This document shows, piece by piece, positions 1-7,603 of a DNA stretch of 11,671 bases. Within the stretch, counting starts at the first letter, position 1. Each line of letters begins with the position of its first letter. Source of the stretch: JAUNQW01 sp043424615. Lineage in GTDB: Bacteria > Bacillota > Bacilli > Lactobacillales > Carnobacteriaceae_A. The notes beneath the pieces were generated by a model. It was not told the DNA's origin, searched no databases, and saw nothing but the letters and a program-made list of their open reading frames with translations. The stretch is from NCBI GenBank assembly GCA_043424615.1, contig JBHWOX010000004.1, positions 1-11,671 on the forward strand, in the 5' to 3' direction. A program made the position numbers and the translations under genes.

Positions 1-87
1 CCGTATATAATTAAGAGACCGGTCTTGAGCACGAAATTTTGTTATAGTGACTGTGAGAGACTAATTGACCAAGTGGAGGTAAAGAGT

Positions 88-1224
88 ATGAAATTTTCAA
101 TAAAACGTTCTGAGTTGATAAAACGCTTATCAGATGTCCAACTCGCTATATCTGCTAAAACGACTATACCCATTTTGACTGGGGTTAAATTACAATTAAC
201 CAATAATCAATTGATTTTAACTGGAAGTGATGCGGATATATCTATTGAATCTACTCTAGTAGCTGATGAAAATAATCAACTACAGATAGAAGAAGAAGGA
301 AGTATTGTGGTTCAACCAGCAAGAATGTTGGTTGAAATTATTCGTAAGCTACCTGATGACATCGTTCATTTAGAATTAGCTGCCAACCAGCAAATCTCTG
401 TGGAATCAGACACTTCCTCTTTTGTGATTAATGGAATTGAAGCTGATCAATATCCACACCTACCCAATATAGATACCAGCACCAATATTTCTTTACCCAT
501 TGACTTATTAAAACAAGTCATCAAACAAACCGTCATTGCCGTCAGCCATCATGAAAGTCGTCCTATTTTAACCGGCGTTCATTTTAAAATTGAAGGCCAG
601 CAATTAACCGCTGTAGCAACTGATAGCCACCGCTTATCTAAACGGGTGATCTCATTAGACCAGGCAGTGGATCAAAACTATGAATTTGTTATCCCTGGTA
701 AATCCTTAACAGAATTGAACCGATTGATGGAAGAAGAAGAGGAAAGTATTGATTTGTATGTGACTGAAAATCAAGTCTTGTTCTCTCTCTCCCACACCCA
801 TTTCTATTCTCGCTTATTGGAAGGAAACTATCCTAATACAGACCAGCTCATACCGACTGATTCTAACACCCAGATTGAATTGCAAGCCCAACAAATGCAA
901 GCGGCAGTGGACCGAGCTTCCCTTCTTTCTCACGCCGGTAAAAATAATGTCATTAAAATGATAGTGACCCAAGATCAGCTGGAAATTAATGGAAATTATC
1001 CAGATATCGGTAAAATTGAAGAAGAAATTCCTTTTGAATCGATTAATGGAAGTGAAATTGAAATATCATTCAACCCAGATTATATGAAACAAGCCTTGAA
1101 TGCCTTTGGACCTATTGATGTCCAAATCGAATTGGTAGGAGCTTTGCGTCCCTTTGTTATCCGTCCTGCAAATGGAAGTGATGATTTTGTTCAATTGATT
1201 ACGCCTATTCGAACCCCAGATTAA
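88..1224 (+). CDS. dnaN: DNA polymerase III beta subunit (sliding clamp)
   Basis: DnaN forms the ring-shaped dimer that encircles DNA and tethers the replicative polymerase and many repair proteins through a hydrophobic pocket. The 378-residue product has the usual family length and three tandem clamp folds. Recognisable family segments are ATDSHRL (residues 177-183), SRLLEGNYP (241-249) and the C-terminal LITPIRT, which belongs to the partner-binding pocket. I start at the ATG at 88, not at the upstream in-frame TTG at 25: GGAGG at 75-79 lies 8 bases before it, and MKFSIKRSEL is the normal DnaN N terminus, while the 21 extra residues look like untranslated leader. Downstream is a strong terminator. 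The missing upstream neighbour is expected to be dnaA (known order, not visible). No convincing promoter was found in bases 1-87, so dnaN is probably read through from upstream. Family assignment is certain. Confidence 0.98.
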   Translation: MKFSIKRSELIKRLSDVQLAISAKTTIPILTGVKLQLTNNQLILTGSDADISIESTLVADENNQLQIEEEGSIVVQPARMLVEIIRKLPDDIVHLELAANQQISVESDTSSFVINGIEADQYPHLPNIDTSTNISLPIDLLKQVIKQTVIAVSHHESRPILTGVHFKIEGQQLTAVATDSHRLSKRVISLDQAVDQNYEFVIPGKSLTELNRLMEEEEESIDLYVTENQVLFSLSHTHFYSRLLEGNYPNTDQLIPTDSNTQIELQAQQMQAAVDRASLLSHAGKNNVIKMIVTQDQLEINGNYPDIGKIEEEIPFESINGSEIEISFNPDYMKQALNAFGPIDVQIELVGALRPFVIRPANGSDDFVQLITPIRTPD

Positions 1225-1240
1225 ATAAAAAAATGAGTGA

Positions 1241-1278
1241 AACAGTTGACCTTTTTCGGTCGGCTGTTTTTTATTTTT
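1241..1278 (+). terminator. Rho-independent terminator after dnaN
   Basis: An 11-bp stem pairs 1241-1251 with 1258-1268 (two G-U pairs) around the loop TTTTTC. It is followed by T6, one A and T5. It begins 16 bases after the dnaN stop and separates dnaN transcription from the yaaA-recF-gyrBA unit. Confidence 0.93.
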
Positions 1279-1290
1279 CCTTAAATTATT

Positions 1291-1333
1291 AAAAATAGGC
1301 TTTTTAAGGCTTTTTCATTTAAAAACAAGTTTT
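1291..1333. repeat. Five A/T tracts phased at about 10 bp
   Basis: Runs A5 (1291-1295), T5 (1301-1305), T5 (1311-1315), A5 (1321-1325) and T4 (1330-1333) start almost exactly one helical turn apart. Two of them lie in a short repeat, GGCTTTTT, at 1298-1305 and 1308-1315. Phased A/T tracts are known to bend DNA, and these end about 50 bases upstream of the yaaA promoter -35. A role in promoter activation or origin architecture is inference. The remainder of the gap before the promoter (1334-1383) is AT-rich and holds nothing else that I recognise. Confidence 0.5.
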
Positions 1334-1383
1334 CAATTAAGAGCCTGTCAAAATCAATATATGGGCTTAAAATCCGCTTTAAT

Positions 1384-1412
1384 TTGAATTTAGTGCTTTT
1401 TATTTATATAAT
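1384..1412 (+). promoter_or_regulatory. Sigma-A type promoter of the yaaA-recF-gyrBA operon
   Basis: The -35 element TTGAAT (1384-1389) is separated by exactly 17 bases from a perfect -10 element, TATAAT (1407-1412). The predicted transcript starts near 1419, giving a leader of about 60 bases before the yaaA GTG. No other hexamer pair in the gap is comparable. It lies downstream of the dnaN terminator, so it should be the main promoter for the gyrase operon. Confidence 0.85.
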
Positions 1413-1478
1413 GAGAGAGGTTAAGACTTTAGATAGTGGGAATTTGAACACTTATTTAGAAGTAAAGGAGGGGAACTC

Positions 1479-1715
1479 GTGGAAGACTATTTATTCCCAA
1501 TTGAAAGTGATTACATTACCTTGGGTCAATTCTTGAAATTGGCTGACATCATTGATTCAGGAGGAATGGCTAAGATGTTTTTGGATCAATATGTCGTCTT
1601 AGTCAATGGTCAGGAAGAGGACCGGCGAGGGAAAAAATTGTATGCGGGAGATGAAGTTGAATTTCCAGAGTCTGCTCGCTTTGAAATTGTTCATGAAGAA
1701 GATCCAAGATTATGA
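1479..1715 (+). CDS. yaaA: S4-domain RNA-binding protein YaaA
   Basis: This small protein of 78 residues consists almost wholly of one S4 RNA-binding fold, with the segment ITLGQFLKLADII (13-25) and the S4 turn VVLVNGQ (39-45). In Bacillus and lactic acid bacteria the same small gene lies between dnaN and recF (known). Its S4 fold suggests binding to structured RNA, possibly ribosomal, but its exact role is unsettled. It starts with GTG at 1479, preceded at 5 bases by a very strong ribosome binding site, AAAGGAGGGG (1464-1473). No in-frame ATG fits the family N terminus better. Its stop overlaps the recF start in an ATGA, so the two are translationally coupled. It is the first gene of the yaaA-recF-gyrB-gyrA operon. 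Confidence 0.93.
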   Translation: MEDYLFPIESDYITLGQFLKLADIIDSGGMAKMFLDQYVVLVNGQEEDRRGKKLYAGDEVEFPESARFEIVHEEDPRL

Positions 1716-2839
1716 GAATCAAGCAATTAAAATTGTCTCATTTCCGGAATTATGAATCGGTTGAATTGGATTTTTCACCAGCTGTTAATATTTTTATTGG
1801 TGAAAATGCTCAAGGCAAAACAAATATCTTAGAAGCCATTTATTTATTGGCCTTGGTACGGAGCCACCGAGCAAAAAAAGACCGTGAAATGATTCAGTGG
1901 GACCAAAAAATAGGACGCATTGAAGGGGTCATAGAAAACCAACGTTCAACTTTTCCGCTTGAAATCGCCTTGTCATCGAAAGGAAAGGTGGCCAAGTTAA
2001 ACCACCTAGAGCAAAAGCGGCTGAGTTCTTACATTGGCCATTTCAATGTTATTTTATTTGCTCCTGAAGATTTAGACATTGTCAAAGGATCTCCTTCTGT
2101 CCGCCGCCGATTTATTGATATGGAATTGGGGCAGATGAAGGCTCAATACTTGCACCATTTGAGTGAATATAATCACATATTAAAGCAGCGCAACCAATAT
2201 TTGAAATGGATGCGGCAGGATCAAAAGAAAGTCGATCAAATGTATTTTGAAATTTTAACTGAGCAACTGGCTTTAGAAGGGGCTCATGTTTTAAGTGATC
2301 GCTTTAATTTTGTCCAGCAGCTTGAAAATTGGTCACGCCCGATTCACCAGACCATTTCCAATGAGCGAGAAAAGTTAGCTTTATTTTATGAATCAACGGT
2401 TGACCTCGATGATGTTGAGAGTTTTGATGATATCGATCCTATATTTGATTGCTTTTTAGCTGGATTGAAAGCGGAAGCGGATAGGGAAATTGAGCAAGGG
2501 TCGACTATTTTAGGTCCCCACCGAGATGATATGAGTTTTGAAATCAATGGCCGGCAAGTTCAAACATACGGTTCTCAAGGTCAGCAACGGACGGCAGCTT
2601 TGAGTGTCCGCCTGGCAGAAATTGATCTCATGCAGGAGATGACAGGAGAATATCCTGTTTTACTTTTAGATGATGTTTTATCGGAGCTGGATGATGACCG
2701 CCAAACTCATTTATTAAAGGCTATTGAAAATAAGGTTCAAACATTTTTAACGACAACAAATTTAGATGGGGTTCATCGAGATTTAATTGATGATCCGAAA
2801 ATATTTAAAATTTCCAATGGAAGAATAGAAACGGAGTGA
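1712..2839 (+). CDS. recF: DNA replication and repair protein RecF
   Basis: RecF is an SMC/ABC-type ATPase that acts with RecO and RecR to load RecA on gapped DNA at stalled or damaged forks. The 375-residue product has the normal length. Visible motifs are Walker A GENAQGKT (residues 30-37), the RecF segment GPHRDD (268-273), the ABC signature SQGQQR (288-293), and Walker B VLLLDD (316-321) followed by the D-loop VLSELDDDR. All catalytic motifs are intact. The ATG at 1712 overlaps the yaaA stop by four bases; no separate strong ribosome binding site is needed because of the coupling. The gyrB start lies 4 bases after its stop, and the gyrB ribosome binding site is inside the recF end. The neighbour order is that of most Firmicutes origins. 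Confidence 0.98.
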   Translation: MRIKQLKLSHFRNYESVELDFSPAVNIFIGENAQGKTNILEAIYLLALVRSHRAKKDREMIQWDQKIGRIEGVIENQRSTFPLEIALSSKGKVAKLNHLEQKRLSSYIGHFNVILFAPEDLDIVKGSPSVRRRFIDMELGQMKAQYLHHLSEYNHILKQRNQYLKWMRQDQKKVDQMYFEILTEQLALEGAHVLSDRFNFVQQLENWSRPIHQTISNEREKLALFYESTVDLDDVESFDDIDPIFDCFLAGLKAEADREIEQGSTILGPHRDDMSFEINGRQVQTYGSQGQQRTAALSVRLAEIDLMQEMTGEYPVLLLDDVLSELDDDRQTHLLKAIENKVQTFLTTTNLDGVHRDLIDDPKIFKISNGRIETE

Positions 2840-2843
2840 GAAG

Positions 2844-4781
2844 ATGGTCGATAAGCAAGAGGATTTTAATCTAGACAATGATGACTATACCGCCAATCAG
2901 ATCGAAGTATTGGAAGGTTTAGAGGCTGTCCGTGTTCGCCCGGGGATGTACATTGGTTCAACTTCTGAAGAGGGTTTACACCATTTAGTATGGGAAATCG
3001 TTGATAACTCTATAGATGAGGCCATGGCCGGTTATGCTGATCAGATTGATGTCATGATCCATGAAGATGATTCAGTGACGGTTAAAGATAATGGCCGAGG
3101 AATTCCTGTTGATATTCAAGAAAAAACAGGCCGACCAGCTGTTGAAACAGTGCTAACGGTTCTCCATGCTGGAGGTAAATTTGGTGGGGGCGGTTACAAG
3201 GTCTCCGGTGGTTTACATGGGGTAGGATCAGCTGTTGTGAACGCTTTATCCCTTTATTTAGAAGTGGATGTTCATAAAAATAATAAGATCTACCACCAGC
3301 GTTATGAAAAAGGAATCCCTGTTCAAGATTTAGAAGTGACAGGAGATACGGACCATAGAGGAACGGTCATCAGTTTTAAACCGGACCCAGCTATTTTTAC
3401 TGAAACTACTCATTTTAAATATGATACCTTGCTGGACCGTATTCAGGAATTGGCTTTCTTGAATCGAGGACTCAAAATTACTTTAGAAGACCAAAGAGAT
3501 CCTGAAAAAGAAATCACCAGCTTCCAATATGATGGGGGTATTGAAAGCTATGTTAAATTCCTCAACCATGAACAAGAAGTCATGTATGCTGACCCCATTT
3601 ACCTAAGAGACGAAGAAGATGGGGTGGAAGTAGAAGTTTCCCTTCAACATACCAAGAGCTTTGAAAGCATCCTCCATTCCTACGCCAATAATATCCACAC
3701 CATTGAAGGGGGCACTCACGAGTCAGGCTTTAGAAGTGCCTTGACTCGGACCATTAATGACTACGCCCGCAATGCCAAGCTGATCAAGAATGATGCGGAT
3801 AATTTATCTGGAGATGATGTGCGTGAAGGAGTAACGGCAGTTTTAAGCATTAAGCACACCAATCCTCAGTTTGAAGGTCAGACCAAAACTAAACTTGGAA
3901 ACTCCGAAGTGCGTGGGATTGTTGACCGTCTTTTTTCAGAAAATTTTGAGACCTATTTGTTGGAAAACCCTAAAGTCGGGAAACAAATTGTTGAAAAAGG
4001 AATTCTCGCTCAGCAAGCGCGCCATGCAGCTAAACGTGCACGAGAAGTCACCCGCCATAAGAGTGGGTTAGAGATTTCAAACCTACCTGGAAAGTTAGCC
4101 GATTGCTCGTCTAAAGATCCCGAACGCAATGAGCTCTTTATTGTAGAGGGGGATTCGGCAGGAGGATCAGCTAAGCAGGGACGATCCAGAGAGTTTCAAG
4201 CTATTCTGCCCATCCGTGGTAAGATTTTGAATGTCGAAAAAGCGTCGATTGATCGCATTTTGGCAAATGAAGAAATTCGTTCTTTATTTACAGCCATGGG
4301 GACAGGTTTTGGTGAAGAATTTAATGTGGAAGATGCCAACTACCATAAATTAATTATCATGACGGATGCGGACGTGGATGGCCACCATATTCGTACCCTC
4401 TTGCTGACTCTCTTTTACCGCTACATGCGGCCGATGGTGGATGCTGGTTTTGTTTATGTGGCCCAGCCTCCTCTCTATCAGGTTAAACAAGGTAAAAAAA
4501 TGGAGTATTTACAGTCAGACCAAGAACTTGAGGCCCTGCTGGCAGATTGGCCAGAAAGTCCTAAACCTTCTGTTCAACGTTATAAAGGTTTGGGAGAGAT
4601 GGATGCTGATCAATTATGGGAGACGACGATGAATCCTGAAAATCGTAATCTCTTACGGGTGACAGCTGAAGATGCTGAGCAAGCGGACGCCGTGGTAGCC
4701 ATGCTGATGGGTGATGATGTTCCGCCCCGCCGAGAATTTATTGAAAGCAATGCCCGCTTAGTCGAAAATATAGACACTTAA
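2844..4781 (+). CDS. gyrB: DNA gyrase subunit B
   Basis: GyrB is the ATPase half of the A2B2 gyrase that introduces negative supercoils. The 645-residue product shows the GHKL ATPase fold: the N box EIVDNSIDEA with catalytic E51 and metal-binding N55, DNGRGIP (82-88), and the lid GLHGVGSA (123-130). After the transducer domain comes the TOPRIM domain, with EGDSAGG (E435) and the acidic triad in TDADVDG (D508, D510, D512). It closes with the conserved QRYKGLGEMDADQLWETT. The length is that of the short Gram-positive GyrB without the large insert of Enterobacteria. GGAG at 2833-2836, at the end of recF, serves the ATG at 2844. Position between recF and gyrA separates it from the paralogue ParE. 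No frameshift or motif loss was seen. Confidence 0.98.
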   Translation: MVDKQEDFNLDNDDYTANQIEVLEGLEAVRVRPGMYIGSTSEEGLHHLVWEIVDNSIDEAMAGYADQIDVMIHEDDSVTVKDNGRGIPVDIQEKTGRPAVETVLTVLHAGGKFGGGGYKVSGGLHGVGSAVVNALSLYLEVDVHKNNKIYHQRYEKGIPVQDLEVTGDTDHRGTVISFKPDPAIFTETTHFKYDTLLDRIQELAFLNRGLKITLEDQRDPEKEITSFQYDGGIESYVKFLNHEQEVMYADPIYLRDEEDGVEVEVSLQHTKSFESILHSYANNIHTIEGGTHESGFRSALTRTINDYARNAKLIKNDADNLSGDDVREGVTAVLSIKHTNPQFEGQTKTKLGNSEVRGIVDRLFSENFETYLLENPKVGKQIVEKGILAQQARHAAKRAREVTRHKSGLEISNLPGKLADCSSKDPERNELFIVEGDSAGGSAKQGRSREFQAILPIRGKILNVEKASIDRILANEEIRSLFTAMGTGFGEEFNVEDANYHKLIIMTDADVDGHHIRTLLLTLFYRYMRPMVDAGFVYVAQPPLYQVKQGKKMEYLQSDQELEALLADWPESPKPSVQRYKGLGEMDADQLWETTMNPENRNLLRVTAEDAEQADAVVAMLMGDDVPPRREFIESNARLVENIDT

Positions 4782-4782
4782 T

Positions 4783-4790
4783 AAAGGAGG
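4783..4790 (+). promoter_or_regulatory. Ribosome binding site that decides the gyrA start
   Basis: AAAGGAGG ends directly at base 4790, so the in-frame ATG at 4791 has no spacer at all, while the in-frame ATG at 4800 has a 9-base spacer. The second ATG is therefore favoured. It also gives family-typical numbering of the gyrA active-site residues. Confidence 0.8.
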
Positions 4791-4799
4791 ATGAATGAA

Positions 4800-7316
4800 A
4801 TGGAAGATTATAAAGAACATATTTCCGAAGCCGATTTATCAGGTCAAATGCAGCAATCCTTCTTAGACTATGCCATGAGTGTCATTGTTTCTCGTGCTCT
4901 ACCCGATGTGAGAGATGGGTTGAAACCCGTCCACCGCCGTATTTTATATGGTATGCAAGAGTTGGGAAATACTCCCGATAAAAGCTATAAAAAATCAGCA
5001 CGTATTGTCGGGGACGTTATGGGGAAATATCACCCTCATGGGGATTCAGCCATCTATGATGCCATGGTTCGCATGGCTCAGGACTTTTCTTATCGTTATG
5101 AATTAGTGGATGGTCATGGTAACTTTGGGTCCATCGACGGTGATAGCGCCGCTGCTATGCGTTATACTGAAGCCCGTTTAAGTAAGATTTCGATGGAAAT
5201 GTTGCGCGATATCAATAAAGATACCATTGATTTCCAAGATAACTATGATGGGAATGAATCAGAACCCGTTGTTTTACCTGCCCGTTTCCCGAATCTTTTA
5301 GTTAATGGTACGTCTGGTATTGCGGTCGGAATGGCCACTAACATTCCGCCCCATAACTTGAGTGAAACCATTCAAGCCCTCAAGGTGTTAATGGAAGATC
5401 CAGCCTGTGATACTCAAGACTTGATGGAAGCCTTACCTGGTCCAGACTTCCCTACTGGCGGAATTGTGATTGGGAAGTCAGGCATTCGTAAAGCTTATGA
5501 CACCGGTAAGGGTAAAATTATCGTCCGGGCTAAAGCTGAAATTGAACAAGTGGGGGCTGACCGTGAACGGATTGTCGTGACTGAAATCCCCTACCAAGTC
5601 AATAAAGCAAAATTAGTCGAAAAAATAGCGGAGCTTGCCCGAGAAAAAGAAATTGACGGGATTACTGCTTTGCGCGATGAATCTGACCGAAATGGGATGC
5701 GTATTGTCATTAATGTCCGTCGGGATGCCTCTGCTAGCGTCATTTTAAATAACTTATACAAATTGACTCAAATGCAGACGACATTCGGTTTTAACATGCT
5801 CGCTATCGTCGACGGTGTTCCACGCACGCTTTCTTTAAAAGAGATTTTAGTGGAATACCTCCTACACCAGCAAGAAGTTATCCGACGACGCACTCAATTT
5901 GAATTGGATAAGGCTGAAGCCCGTGTTCATATTCTGGAAGGGTTACGCATTGCCATTGATAATATTGATGAAATTATTAAAATTATTCGTGGCTCACAGC
6001 AGACTGACCAGGCTAAAAGCGAATTAATGGATCGCTTTGAACTGACTGATATCCAAGCCCAAGCCATTTTAGACATGCGTTTGGCTCGCTTAACAGGCTT
6101 AGAACGAGATAAAATTGAATCAGAATACCAAGAACTTTTGGAAAAAATTGCTGACTTAAAAGATATTTTGACCCGTCCAGAACGGATTGATCAGATTATT
6201 TATACTGAATTAGAAGAAATTTCCGAAAAATATGGTGATGACCGCCGAACAGAATTACGAGCGGGTGAAATACAAAACCTTGAAGATGAAGATCTGATCG
6301 ATGAAGAAGATGTTGTCATCGTCCTCACTAAAAATGGATATATCAAACGGATGGCGGCAGACGAATTTAAGACTCAAAATCGTGGTGGACGAGGGGTTCA
6401 AGGGATGACCACCAATGAGGGGGACTATATTACGACTGTTCTCAACTGCTCCACCCATGATATGATTCTCTTCTTTACCAATACGGGTCGTGTTTACAAG
6501 GTGAAAGCCTATGAAATACCTGAATTTTCACGGACAGCCAAAGGTTTGCCTGTGGTCAATGTCTTGAACTTGGATGATGGTGAATCCATTCAAGCCATGG
6601 ATAATTTTACAGACCGCCCTTCTGGTAATGAACAGGTCTTTTTCGTGACCCGCCAAGGAATAGTGAAACGGACGTCAATCAAGGAATTCAAGAATATCCG
6701 TAACAACGGTATTATCGCCATCAAACTCAATGAAGGCGATGCCTTGCAGTCCATTTTTTTCACCGATGGAAACCAACGCATCATCATCGGAACTCAGTTA
6801 GGGTATGCTGTTAGCTTTGAAGAAAGTGATGTCCGCAGTATTGGTCGTAACGCTTCAGGTGTCAGAGGGATCAACTTGCGCCAAGGCGATCAAGTCATTG
6901 GAGCAGGTATTTTAGAAGATGGTAGGGATGTCATGGTAGTGACAGATAAGGGTTATGGTAAACGAACCTCTGTCCAAGATTACCCTATCCGCAAACGTGG
7001 CGGTAAAGGAATTAAAACGGTTCAATTGACTGAAAAAAATGGACAATTAGTAGCCTTGATGGTGGTTGAACCAGCCGATGAAGTCATGTTAATTGCTTCC
7101 AATGGTGTGATGATTAAGTTTAAGGTTGATCGTGTATCCCAAACAGGCCGTGCTACTCAAGGGGTTCGGTTGATGAAAGTTGAAGATGATGTTCGAGTGA
7201 CCACAGCTGAGCTCATGGATGCTGAAATCAGAGAAGAAGAAATGAGCCAGGCAGATGATGAGGAAAATCATTCACCAGCCGATAAAAGTAATGAAAGCCA
7301 AGAGTCTGAAGACTAA
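4800..7316 (+). CDS. gyrA: DNA gyrase subunit A
   Basis: GyrA is the DNA-cleaving and DNA-wrapping half of gyrase. From the ATG at 4800 it has 838 residues. The N-terminal winged-helix/tower breakage-reunion domain contains the catalytic tyrosine in AAMRYTEA. With this start, that tyrosine is Y122 and the quinolone-contact residues in HPHGDSAIYD are S83 and D87, the same numbers as in E. coli. Both residues are the quinolone-sensitive type. The C-terminal beta-pinwheel (from about residue 500) holds a GyrA-box-like QNRGGRG (526-532), the motif needed for wrapping and the mark that distinguishes GyrA from ParC. A related KRGGKG occurs near residue 735. The last 30 or so residues are an acidic, low-complexity tail. 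The gene lies 18 bases after gyrB and ends the operon. The ATG at 4791 is a possible but less likely start. Confidence 0.97.
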   Translation: MEDYKEHISEADLSGQMQQSFLDYAMSVIVSRALPDVRDGLKPVHRRILYGMQELGNTPDKSYKKSARIVGDVMGKYHPHGDSAIYDAMVRMAQDFSYRYELVDGHGNFGSIDGDSAAAMRYTEARLSKISMEMLRDINKDTIDFQDNYDGNESEPVVLPARFPNLLVNGTSGIAVGMATNIPPHNLSETIQALKVLMEDPACDTQDLMEALPGPDFPTGGIVIGKSGIRKAYDTGKGKIIVRAKAEIEQVGADRERIVVTEIPYQVNKAKLVEKIAELAREKEIDGITALRDESDRNGMRIVINVRRDASASVILNNLYKLTQMQTTFGFNMLAIVDGVPRTLSLKEILVEYLLHQQEVIRRRTQFELDKAEARVHILEGLRIAIDNIDEIIKIIRGSQQTDQAKSELMDRFELTDIQAQAILDMRLARLTGLERDKIESEYQELLEKIADLKDILTRPERIDQIIYTELEEISEKYGDDRRTELRAGEIQNLEDEDLIDEEDVVIVLTKNGYIKRMAADEFKTQNRGGRGVQGMTTNEGDYITTVLNCSTHDMILFFTNTGRVYKVKAYEIPEFSRTAKGLPVVNVLNLDDGESIQAMDNFTDRPSGNEQVFFVTRQGIVKRTSIKEFKNIRNNGIIAIKLNEGDALQSIFFTDGNQRIIIGTQLGYAVSFEESDVRSIGRNASGVRGINLRQGDQVIGAGILEDGRDVMVVTDKGYGKRTSVQDYPIRKRGGKGIKTVQLTEKNGQLVALMVVEPADEVMLIASNGVMIKFKVDRVSQTGRATQGVRLMKVEDDVRVTTAELMDAEIREEEMSQADDEENHSPADKSNESQESED

Positions 7317-7393
7317 TCCATGATACTAAGAGCTCTCGTTTTTACTTTCAAGCAGTCAGTGAAACCAATGGTCATGACATGATTGATCTACCG

Positions 7394-7421
7394 GTTGCCT
7401 CTTATTGGGGCAACTTTTTTT
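7394..7421 (+). terminator. Rho-independent terminator of the gyrase operon
   Basis: An 8-bp stem pairs 7394-7401 with 7407-7414 (one G-U pair) around the loop TTATT and is followed directly by T7. It lies about 80 bases after the gyrA stop. Confidence 0.9.
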
Positions 7422-7482
7422 ATTTTATTTATAAACCATCCCCGGTCTTTATAAAAACCTTTTATCCCACGATAGGTGGATA

Positions 7483-7498
7483 TGTTTCACGTGAAACA
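7483..7498. other. parS centromere site, perfect consensus
   Basis: TGTTTCACGTGAAACA is a perfect 16-bp palindrome and matches the bacterial parS consensus (Bacillus subtilis form TGTTNCACGTGAAACA) at every position. Symmetry extends to 20 bases (7481-7500). parS is bound by ParB/Spo0J, which spreads as a CTP-dependent clamp and recruits SMC condensin for chromosome segregation (known). Origin-proximal placement is as expected. It ends 11 bases before the -35 of the rpsF promoter, so ParB binding could also influence that promoter (inference). The parA/parB genes are not in the window. Confidence 0.93.
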
Positions 7499-7509
7499 TA
7501 AATAAAAGC

Positions 7510-7538
7510 TTGTCGGCATAAAAAAATTATGCTATAAT
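7510..7538 (+). promoter_or_regulatory. Extended -10 promoter of the rpsF-ssb-rpsR operon
   Basis: The -35 element TTGTCG (7510-7515) and a perfect -10 TATAAT (7533-7538) are separated by 17 bases. The TGC just before the -10 supplies the extended -10 TGn element. The predicted start is near 7545, leaving a leader of about 87 bases. This is a strong promoter, as expected for ribosomal proteins. Confidence 0.88.
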
Positions 7539-7548
7539 CTTTTCTTGT

Positions 7549-7603
7549 GAGTAACTATATTTTTATCTAGTTTACTCTCCTTGCTCATTCTAGCGGAATG
7601 AGC
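7549..7603 (+). promoter_or_regulatory. Structured rpsF leader, possible S6:S18 autoregulatory RNA
   Basis: Two tandem hairpins fill most of the leader. The first pairs 7549-7557 with 7568-7577 (9 bp, one bulged T). The second is a perfect 8-bp stem, 7583-7590 with 7596-7603, with loop TAGCG, ending 11 bases before the ribosome binding site AAGGAGGAGG (7615-7624). In many bacteria the rpsF leader is bound by the S6:S18 complex, which represses its own translation (known). The hairpins and the operon content fit such a control element, but I do not see the CCG that typifies the described motif. The function is therefore a guess; the folding is directly visible. Confidence 0.4.

Noticed and set aside
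25..48. TTGAGC and TATAGT as a dnaN promoter
   Set aside because: The spacing is only 12 bases and the -35 is poor.
449..458. DnaA-box-like ATATCCACA inside dnaN, and another at 3691-3699 inside gyrB
   Set aside because: Each is one base off the TTATCCACA consensus, isolated and within conserved codons (the gyrB one encodes the conserved IHT of the GyrB family). No cluster exists, so I do not call an origin here.
1237..1244. GTGAAACA half of a parS site after dnaN, and a similar GTGAAAC at 7359-7365
   Set aside because: Only one arm is present in each case; the opposite arm does not match, so they are not parS sites.
1341..1350. GAGCCTGTCA resembling an insertion-sequence end
   Set aside because: There is no matching inverted repeat, target duplication or transposase remnant nearby.
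3871..4071. Open frame inside gyrB in another frame, and similar ones at 4441-4632, 8335-8517 and 10555-10758
   Set aside because: They overlap well-supported genes, have no ribosome binding site and resemble no family. They are shadows.
6255..6787. Reverse-strand open frames inside gyrA (also 7089-7271, 7898-8080, 9714-9899, 10984-11187, 11373-11555)
   Set aside because: They are antisense to intact conserved genes, or cross the dnaB promoter and terminator, with no start signals.
7320..7382. Possible 20-residue peptide after gyrA
   Set aside because: There is no ribosome binding site before its ATG, and it lies in the gyrA 3' region before the terminator.
7463..7483. TTATCCCAC and GGTGGATAT near the parS site as a pair of DnaA boxes
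   Set aside because: Both deviate from the consensus at two or more positions or by an inserted base. They are better described as the two arms of a short hairpin.
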